The position numbers and the translations under genes were made by a program. Positions 58,698 to 64,000 of a stretch of DNA of 64,000 nt are shown here, piece by piece. A model generated the notes under the pieces. It worked only from the letters and a program-made list of their open reading frames with translations. It ran no database searches and was not told the origin of the DNA. This DNA comes from Mesorhizobium sp. M1E.F.Ca.ET.045.02.1.1 (GTDB lineage Bacteria; Pseudomonadota; Alphaproteobacteria; Rhizobiales; Rhizobiaceae): assembly GCF_003952485.1 (NCBI RefSeq), contig NZ_CP034447.1, positions 3,548,501 through 3,612,500 on the forward strand, in the 5' to 3' direction. How positions within the stretch are numbered: the first letter of the stretch is position 1; the number at the start of each line of letters is the position of its first letter.

Positions 58698-59604
58698 CGC
58701 CGCTGCGGCGCACGACGGTGCAAAGCGTCTCGCGGCCGATGCGCTCGGCATCGAGCATGCGCACGAGGTCGTCGACGCCGGTGACCGGCCGGCCGTCGAT
58801 AGCGGCGATGATGTCGCCTTCCTTCAGGCCGGCCTTCGCGGCGGGGCCGTTCTTCTCGACGCTGCGCAGACGCACGGCCGTGTTGGTCGAGACCTGCGAC
58901 AGCAGCGCTGCCCGGCGCGGCAGATTGGTCGTGTCGGCCGAAACACCGATGAAGGCGCGGCGCACGCGGCCGAAGCGGATGATCTCGGAGATGACGAAAT
59001 TGGCGGTGTTGGAGGCGACCGCGAAGGCGATGCCCTGCGCGCCGTGGATCATGGCGGTGTTGACGCCCATCACTTCGCCCGTCGACGACACCAGAGGCCC
59101 GCCGGAATTGCCGGGGTTGAGCGCCGCATCCGTCTGGATGACGTCGTCGATCAGCCTGCCGGTCGAGGCGCGCATCGAGCGGCCGAGCGCCGAGACGACG
59201 CCGGCGGTGACGGTCCATTCAAAACCGAGCGGATTGCCGATCGCGATCGCGATCTGGCCGCGGCGCAGGCGCTTGGAATCGCCGAGCGGCGCGACGTCGG
59301 CGAAGCTGCCGTCGGCGCGCACCAGCGCGATGTCGGTGTCGGGATCGCGGCCCAGCACATGGCCTTCGCGCGCGGCGCCGTCGGGCATCGTAACCCGCAC
59401 GGCGCGCGCGTCGCCGACGACATGGAAGTTGGTGACGACCAGCCCGTCCTGGGCGATGACGAAGCCGGAGCCATGGCCGCCGGCGCCGATGCGCTCGATG
59501 CGGCACACGGCTGGGCCGATGCGATCGACGGCATCGGCGACGGTGGCCGAATAGGCATCGAGCAGGGTGTCATCGGATTGGAGCTTTTCGGCGGCGAAGG
59601 CCAT
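58657..59604 (-). CDS. Trypsin-like S1C serine protease with PDZ domain
   Basis: The 315-residue HtrA-type protease has an intact triad: His61 in VVTNFHVVG, Asp91 in [10 protein letters not shown] and Ser167 in [14 protein letters not shown] domain occupies about residues 225-310 ([33 protein letters not shown]). No signal peptide or membrane anchor is visible at the chosen start MAFAAEKLQ, so it may be cytoplasmic, unlike DegP. A longer reading begins in a palindromic repeat and is unlikely. It is divergent from a protease-like protein without active residues. Confidence 0.87.
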   Translation of the reverse strand: MAFAAEKLQSDDTLLDAYSATVADAVDRIGPAVCRIERIGAGGHGSGFVIAQDGLVVTNFHVVGDARAVRVTMPDGAAREGHVLGRDPDTDIALVRADGSFADVAPLGDSKRLRRGQIAIAIGNPLGFEWTVTAGVVSALGRSMRASTGRLIDDVIQTDAALNPGNSGGPLVSSTGEVMGVNTAMIHGAQGIAFAVASNTANFVISEIIRFGRVRRAFIGVSADTTNLPRRAALLSQVSTNTAVRLRSVEKNGPAAKAGLKEGDIIAAIDGRPVTGVDDLVRMLDAERIGRETLCTVVRRSGVSQVVVTPVARNG

Positions 59605-59647
59605 CGGCGTGTTCCCGTGTGATGTGGCGGAACGATGTTTTTCTTTT

Positions 59648-59695
59648 GTGCGTGTCGTTGCCCAAAACCGCGCGGCGCTTTTGGGCGACACGCAC
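59648..59695. repeat. REP-like palindrome, CGCCCAAAA family
   Basis: GTGCGTGTC (59648-59656) pairs with GACACGCAC (59687-59695), and GCCCAAAA (59660-59667) with TTTTGGGC (59679-59686), with a 3-nt bulge. Related copies lie at 13.74 and 62.68 kb. Here it sits in the gap between the divergent protease genes. Confidence 0.85.
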
Positions 59696-59829
59696 TATAT
59701 GTGCGGAGCGGCCGCATTTGCCGCGACCTGACCAGATGGCCAGTCCAGCAGCCGACTAGCCGTCAGGCGAGTACCAGCGGGCGCGTCATGGAGCGATATC
59801 TGGGTCACAGAACCCAGGAGATGATTGAT

Positions 59830-60705
59830 ATGAGCAACTTCAACCTCAGCGCATTTTCAGACGCCATTGCCGATGTCGCGGCAGCCGCCGCTCCGGCGCT
59901 GGCGAGCTTCGCAACGCATCACCACCGCACGGCCAGCGCCTTCCACTGGCGGGACGGCTACTTCGTCGCCGCCGAGGAGGCGGTCGAGGCCGGCGAGGAA
60001 ATCGAGCTGACGCTGGCTTCCGGCGAAACCGTCAAGGCGGAACTCGTCGGCCGCGATCCTTCGACGGGCGTTGCCCTGCTGAAGCCGGCTTCCGCCCAGG
60101 CCGGTCTGCCGCAACTGCCTCAGGCCGCTGCCGTGCGTCCCGGCCACGTGGCGATCGCCGTCGGCAGCAGCGAAGGGGCTGCGCTTGCGGTGTTCGGCAC
60201 GGTCGGCGAGGTCGGGCCTGCCTGGCGCTCTATGCGCGGAGGCACCATCGATCGGCGCATCAATCTCGCCATCAATACCGGCGGCCGCTTCGAGGGTGGT
60301 CCGGTGCTCGACGCCAAGGGCGGCCTGATCGGCATGCTCCTGTTCGGGCCGCGGCGGCGGGCGCTGGTCATGCCCTATGAGACGATCGAGCGGGCAGTGG
60401 CGACGCTGCGCGAAAAGGGCCATGTCGCGCGCGGCTATCTCGGCGCCGGGCTGCACCCGATCCGCAACGGCGACACCCACGGCGCGATGGTGATGAGCCT
60501 TGACGACAGCGGTCCGGCCAAGGGCGCCGGCCTGCATGTCGGCGACATCATCGTCGCTTGGAATGGCGAAGCGGTGCGTGGGCCGCGCGAATTGATCCGC
60601 AAGCTCGGGCCTGACAGTGCCGGCGCAACCGTGACGCTCGGTATCATGAGCGGCGGCGCTGAGCGGGACGTTTCGATCACCATCGGCGAGAAGCCGCTGA
60701 GCTGA
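59830..60705 (+). CDS. Protease-like S1C protein without catalytic triad, with PDZ domain
   Basis: The 291-residue protein follows the HtrA layout of the divergent neighbour but has lost all three catalytic residues. Aligned with it, His61 becomes Glu50 (YFVAAEEAVE), Asp91 becomes Gly80 (DPSTGVALLK) and Ser167 becomes Glu155 (TGGRFEGGPV). The fold-defining glycines and the PDZ domain (RGYLGAGLHPI, SGPAKGAGLHVGDIIVAWNG) remain, so it is a maintained pseudoprotease, not a decayed gene. It may bind peptides or modulate the active protease. The start MSNFNLSAF is 9 nt after AGGAG. The LuxR gene follows 8 bases later. Confidence 0.82.
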   Translation: MSNFNLSAFSDAIADVAAAAAPALASFATHHHRTASAFHWRDGYFVAAEEAVEAGEEIELTLASGETVKAELVGRDPSTGVALLKPASAQAGLPQLPQAAAVRPGHVAIAVGSSEGAALAVFGTVGEVGPAWRSMRGGTIDRRINLAINTGGRFEGGPVLDAKGGLIGMLLFGPRRRALVMPYETIERAVATLREKGHVARGYLGAGLHPIRNGDTHGAMVMSLDDSGPAKGAGLHVGDIIVAWNGEAVRGPRELIRKLGPDSAGATVTLGIMSGGAERDVSITIGEKPLS

Positions 60706-60713
60706 GAGGGGCG

Positions 60714-61361
60714 ATGCCAGGCAGCGCGACACAAACGATTGCGAGACCGGAGCCGGCAACCCACCGGCTGACGGTGCTGATCGCGCTCGGCGATGCTGAG
60801 CGCGCCGAGCAACTGGCCGATGCGCTTGGCGCCAGCGACGACCTGCTGCCGGCGTTTGGCGAAAGCGGCGCCGGCCAGACAGCGGACGTCGCCGTGATCG
60901 ATGAGGCGGCTTTGGCAAACCGGGCCATTGCTTCGAATACGCCTGCCGTTCTGCTTTCCCGGCGCATCCGCCGCGAACAACTGCCCGGCAATGTGCTCGC
61001 CGTGTTGCCGCCCTTCGCGGATGGCCTGCTGGTCGCCGCCGCGGCGCGGTTGGCGGCGTCCGGTTATCGCGTTACCAGTGGCGGGTCTGCAGAAATTGCC
61101 GCGCGAGGCGATTTCCACGGTGAGCTGTCGGAAGAGGAAGCGCACGACGACAACCAGACCCGCGCGGCGTTGTCGCCGCGCGAGGCGGAGGTGCTGGCGC
61201 TGCTGGCGGAAGGCGCGCCCAACAAGGTGATCGCCAGGCGGCTCAACATTTCGGTGCACACGGCGAAGTTCCACGTCGCCGCGATCCTGATCAAGCTCGG
61301 CGCCGCCAACCGCACCGATGCGATCGCGATCGCCATGCGGCAGGGATTGGTCCTGGTCTAG
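60714..61361 (+). CDS. LuxR-family regulator in the pseudoprotease operon
   Basis: The 215-residue protein has a C-terminal LuxR helix-turn-helix (ALSPREAEVLALLAEGAPNK, VIARRLNISVHTAKFHVAAI) and an N-terminal domain resembling a degenerate response-regulator receiver. One aspartate (VAVIDEAAL) lies where the phosphate acceptor would be, but the conserved lysine is not visible. Its sensor may be missing or atypical. It begins 8 bases after the pseudoprotease stop with GAGAGGGG upstream, so the two are co-expressed. It could control the protease pair. Confidence 0.83.
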   Translation: MPGSATQTIARPEPATHRLTVLIALGDAERAEQLADALGASDDLLPAFGESGAGQTADVAVIDEAALANRAIASNTPAVLLSRRIRREQLPGNVLAVLPPFADGLLVAAAARLAASGYRVTSGGSAEIAARGDFHGELSEEEAHDDNQTRAALSPREAEVLALLAEGAPNKVIARRLNISVHTAKFHVAAILIKLGAANRTDAIAIAMRQGLVLV

Positions 61362-61466
61362 ACCTCCCTGGGCGCGACGTTGCGTAATCTCGAACTGGCC
61401 CCTTGGGCCTTGCGTCAGGCTAGTCCACCGCGCAAGTTGCCCCCCTGTTGCTGAGGGAGGCTAAGG

Positions 61467-62333
61467 ATGTCGCTCAAGGGAAAGACGCTGTTCATCTCGG
61501 GCGGGTCGCGCGGGATTGGGCTGGCGATCGCGCTGCGCGCGGCGCGCGACGGCGCCAATGTGACGATCGCCGCCAAGACCGCTGAACCGCATCCGAAACT
61601 GCCGGGCACGATCTACACCGCCGCTGAAGAAATCGAGCAGGCCGGCGGCAAGGCGCTGCCGATGCTCTGCGACATCCGCGACGAGGCTCAGGTCGCCGAT
61701 GCGGTAGCAAAGACCGTCGAGCGGTTCGGCGGCATCGACATCTGCGTCAACAATGCCAGCGCCATCCAGCTCACCGGCACGCTGGAAACCGACATGAAGC
61801 GCTACGACCTGATGCACCAGATCAATACGCGCGGCACCTTCCTGGTCTCCAAAATGTGCATTCCGCACCTGAAGTTGGCAAAGAATCCTCACATCCTGAA
61901 TCTGGCGCCGCCGCTCGACATGAAGGCCAAGTGGTTCAAGAACCATGTCGCCTACACCATGGCCAAGTTCGGCATGTCGATGTGCACGCTGGGCATGAGC
62001 GCCGAGTTCGCCGGCGCCGGCATCGCCGTCAATTCGCTCTGGCCGATCTCGACCATCGACACCGCTGCGGTGCGCAATCTGCTCGGTGGCGCGACGGTGG
62101 CCGCGATGAGCCGCTCGCCCGACATCATGGCCGATGCGGCGCGTGCGATCTTCCTGCGCCCATCGCGCGAGGCGACGGGCAATTTCTATATCGACGAGGA
62201 GGTGCTTCGCGCCGAGGGCGTCACGGATTTTTCCATCTATGCGCCGGGCGCAAAGGGGCCGCTGGCCGGCGACTTCTTCGTGCCGGACGAGGTGTTCGCG
62301 AACTCGCGGACGAACGTCAAAAGAATCTACTGA
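61467..62333 (+). CDS. Short-chain dehydrogenase/reductase, HSDL2-like
   Basis: The 288-residue SDR has SGGSRGIGLAIALRAARDGA for cofactor binding, AAKTAEPHPKLPGTIYTAAE, CVNNASAIQL, and YTMAKFGMSMCTLGMSAEFA with the catalytic Tyr and Lys. Motif variants match the N-terminal domain of HSDL2-type proteins; there is no C-terminal sterol-carrier domain here. The substrate is unknown, perhaps an acyl or steroid-like molecule. CTGAGGGAGGCTAAGG precedes the ATG. It stands alone. Confidence 0.85.
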   Translation: MSLKGKTLFISGGSRGIGLAIALRAARDGANVTIAAKTAEPHPKLPGTIYTAAEEIEQAGGKALPMLCDIRDEAQVADAVAKTVERFGGIDICVNNASAIQLTGTLETDMKRYDLMHQINTRGTFLVSKMCIPHLKLAKNPHILNLAPPLDMKAKWFKNHVAYTMAKFGMSMCTLGMSAEFAGAGIAVNSLWPISTIDTAAVRNLLGGATVAAMSRSPDIMADAARAIFLRPSREATGNFYIDEEVLRAEGVTDFSIYAPGAKGPLAGDFFVPDEVFANSRTNVKRIY

Positions 62334-62393
62334 CGGGTTGCAGCCGTCTCGCTCCACCTCGGCCTTCTTGCCCTTGGCCCGCGCAAACCAAAA

Positions 62394-62424
62394 AGCCCCG
62401 CCGGAGAGGGGGGCCGGCGGGGCT
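62394..62424 (-). terminator. GC-rich terminator-like hairpin
   Basis: AGCCCCGCCGG pairs with CCGGCGGGGCT (11 bp, perfect). On the minus strand the stem is followed by TTTTTGG, so it works best in that direction. On the plus strand it follows the SDR stop by 60 bases but has no T run. Confidence 0.6.
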
Positions 62425-62549
62425 CATGTGTCCCGCTGGAGTCGGGACAGGGCAGGGAACGCCCTGGCTAGAATCTGGGTGCCGCAATGCGGCGATTCAA
62501 TGAGCGTGGCGGCATAAGCAGGACAATTCTTCTTGAATTTTCAATGAAA

Positions 62550-62575
62550 AGGCCCGTCCGGATCCGGACGGGCCT
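62550..62575 (-). terminator. Perfect 26-bp palindrome, likely terminator of the OmpA gene
   Basis: A 13-bp stem, AGGCCCGTCCGGA with its exact complement, has no real loop. On the minus strand four T follow. It lies about 155 bases after the OmpA-family stop. Confidence 0.55.
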
Positions 62576-62682
62576 CGTCTTGCCGCGCTGATTCCGAAAA
62601 TCGGGTCAGGATCTTGAAATCAAAAACTAAAGCGCGTCGAGCTGAAACGGATTCAGGCGATGCGCTTCAGGTCTTTGTTTCG

Positions 62683-62725
62683 TGCATGTCGCCCAAAACC
62701 GCCATGCACTTTTGGGCGACATGCA
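62683..62725. repeat. REP-like palindrome, TGCATGTCGCCCAAAA family
   Basis: TGCATGTCGCCCAAAA (62683-62698) pairs perfectly over 16 bp with TTTTGGGCGACATGCA (62710-62725). It ends 4 bases before the OmpA-family stop codon on the minus strand. It is the best-conserved of three copies in the window. Confidence 0.9.
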
Positions 62726-62729
62726 TTAG

Positions 62730-64000
62730 TCATTGCTCCGTGTTGCTCGCCACTGGCGCCACCAGCGAGGTGATGCGGCGAATGGCGACGCGACGGTTCT
62801 CGCGGTTCGGGCCAGGCGTATTCACCTTGAGATACTCCTCGCCATAACCCTGCGTGGTGAGGTTCTCGGCAGGGATGCCGAACGCGTTGGTCAACGCTTC
62901 GGCCACCGCCTCGGCACGCCGATCCGACAGCGCGAGGTTGGCGTCGGGCGTACCGACAGCGTCGGTATGGCCTTCGATCAGGAAGGTCTCCGCCGGGTTC
63001 TTCTTCAGGAGTTTTTCCATGGCGGTGGCCACGCCTTCGAGCTTCTGCACCTCTTCATCGGAGATCGTGGCCGAGCCGAAGTCGAAGTTCAGCGTGTCGA
63101 GATCGATGCGGCGGGCGATGTCGCGCACGCGGGCCGAGCGCTTGACCTCGTCGATCGAGTAGAGGCGCTGCACCCTCTCCACCGGCGGCTGTTCGAGGAA
63201 GGTGTAATACTCGTCCGGATCCTCGACTTCCTCCGAATCCAGGATGTAGTCGCGGCGCGAGATGTCGAGCCGCATCGGCGGCAGGTCGTCGCCGGGATCG
63301 CGCCATTCGTCGACATCGTTGTAGTACCGCTCGTCGACATAGCTCAGCACATATTCGTGGCCATCCGGCGTGATGCGCGATCGCCTGATGACGTCGCCAT
63401 TGCGGTTGCGGATGGTGACGATCTGGATGCCGTTGTCGCGCTCGACGATTTCGCGGGTGCGGTCGCCCGAAAGATCCTCGTAGTAGACGTTCCTGGCGCC
63501 GCGCGTGATGCGAGGCGCCTCGTTGCTTTCCACGAATGTCTGGTTGTTGAACTGGAGGATCACGCGGTCGCCGAACTGCTTCACCACGTCCGCGCCCTGC
63601 GGCCGGCGGCGATCGCGGACAACCTGCTCGGGCGTAAGCTCAATCCGCTTGCCCTTTTCCTCGGTGACAGGCACGAACTTCTCAGGCTGGATTTCCTGTT
63701 GCGCGGCCTTGTCGTCGGTGGGCGGCGGACCCTGGTCGACCGGCGCAGGCGTCTGCGCCTGCTGGCCCTGAAGCTGTTCGGTTTGATTGCCAGTTTGGCC
63801 GGTACCGCCTTGCTCAACACCAGCCTGACCGCTTTCGTTCTGGCCGGCCGGCCGACGGCCCTTGCGCTTGCGCACCACATCCTTCTGGCTGTCGAAGATG
63901 GGGGCCTCGTTCGCATTGGCAGGCGCTTGGCCCTGCGCGGCAGTGCCGGCGGTTGCCCCGCCTTCGGCCGGCTGCTCGCCGGGGGCGGGCTGCTGCTGCC
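62730..64000 (-). CDS. OmpA-family outer-membrane protein (5' end outside the window)
   Basis: The frame is open to the edge, so only the last 423 codons are present. A Gln/Ala/Pro-rich, low-complexity region at the right (with GQQQPAPGEQPAEGG-type sequence) leads to a beta-rich middle (VILQFNNQTFVESNEAPRIT, NRNGDVIRRSRITPDGHEYV) and a C-terminal OmpA domain: LNFDFGSATISDEEVQKLEG, FLIEGHTDAVGTPDANLALS DRRAEAVAEAL and NRRVAIRRI. The OmpA domain binds peptidoglycan non-covalently. The signal sequence should be beyond the window. The stop is next to a REP-like palindrome. Confidence 0.88.
   Translation of the reverse strand, partial: QQQPAPGEQPAEGGATAGTAAQGQAPANANEAPIFDSQKDVVRKRKGRRPAGQNESGQAGVEQGGTGQTGNQTEQLQGQQAQTPAPVDQGPPPTDDKAAQQEIQPEKFVPVTEEKGKRIELTPEQVVRDRRRPQGADVVKQFGDRVILQFNNQTFVESNEAPRITRGARNVYYEDLSGDRTREIVERDNGIQIVTIRNRNGDVIRRSRITPDGHEYVLSYVDERYYNDVDEWRDPGDDLPPMRLDISRRDYILDSEEVEDPDEYYTFLEQPPVERVQRLYSIDEVKRSARVRDIARRIDLDTLNFDFGSATISDEEVQKLEGVATAMEKLLKKNPAETFLIEGHTDAVGTPDANLALSDRRAEAVAEALTNAFGIPAENLTTQGYGEEYLKVNTPGPNRENRRVAIRRITSLVAPVASNTEQ

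Larger units (their letters stand above)
62334..62729. other. Non-coding gap with hairpins and a REP-like palindrome
   Basis: The 396-bp gap between the SDR stop and the OmpA stop holds two strong hairpins and one repeat, listed separately. About 120 bp between the hairpins (62425-62549) is unassigned. On the minus strand this segment would begin near one hairpin and end in the other, so a small RNA is possible but unproven. Confidence 0.4.

Noticed and set aside
59605..59691. 29-residue extension of the S1C protease
   Set aside because: The residues are the translation of a REP-like palindrome and have no signal-peptide character.

Overview
The window is high-GC alphaproteobacterial chromosome, most likely Mesorhizobium or a close relative in the Rhizobiales. 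The evidence is the trxB-lsrB-AbcR arrangement at the left end, the rhizobial style of the housekeeping genes (carA, yqeY, dnaG, rpoD, mntH/mntR) and several families of short intergenic palindromes scattered between genes. It is ordinary chromosome with about 60 genes. I see no prophage, CRISPR array, rRNA or tRNA.

Layout. 0-6 kb: end of trxB, the LysR regulator lsrB/vtlR, an unlabelled AbcR-type small RNA with a possible second copy, an EF-G-like GTPase and a GGDEF-EAL protein. 6-14 kb: mandelonitrile-lyase-like cupin, aspartate aminotransferase, two overlapping EAL genes, a glutathione transferase, cspA, ogt, a lipoprotein transglycosylase and an acetyltransferase. 14-18 kb: a CUT1-type sugar ABC transporter (binding protein and two permeases, no ATPase) whose second permease is broken by a 152-nt insertion containing 69 consecutive C; this looks like an assembly artefact. 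18-25 kb: DUF4142 and cupin genes, an IS4-family insertion sequence lodged inside a palindromic repeat, and carB. 25-38 kb: small regulator/effector pairs (ArsR-phosphoesterase, MarR-SDR, LysR-LysE, MntR-MntH) with recognisable operators, two MFS pumps and carA. 39-53 kb: yqeY, then accessory genes (L,D-transpeptidase, orphan RecA-fold ATPase, MocR, MFS, Na/Pi symporter, RcnB-like) before dnaG and rpoD. 53-64 kb: stress and redox genes with dedicated regulators (PadR, HlyU, AzoR-LysR, TetR-glyoxalase), a trypsin-like S1C protease divergent from a protease-like protein that has lost all three catalytic residues and is followed by a LuxR regulator, an SDR gene, and the C-terminal part of an OmpA-family protein running off the edge.

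Most interesting points: the anti-Shine-Dalgarno small RNA(s) next to lsrB; the S1C protease/pseudoprotease/LuxR module; the poly-C disruption of the sugar permease; the probable -1 frameshift in the IS4 transposase; a palindrome that seems to supply the start of an acetyltransferase gene; and a set of well-defined operators (TetR, MarR, PadR, MntR, a CRP-type site and a probably leaderless LysR transcript).
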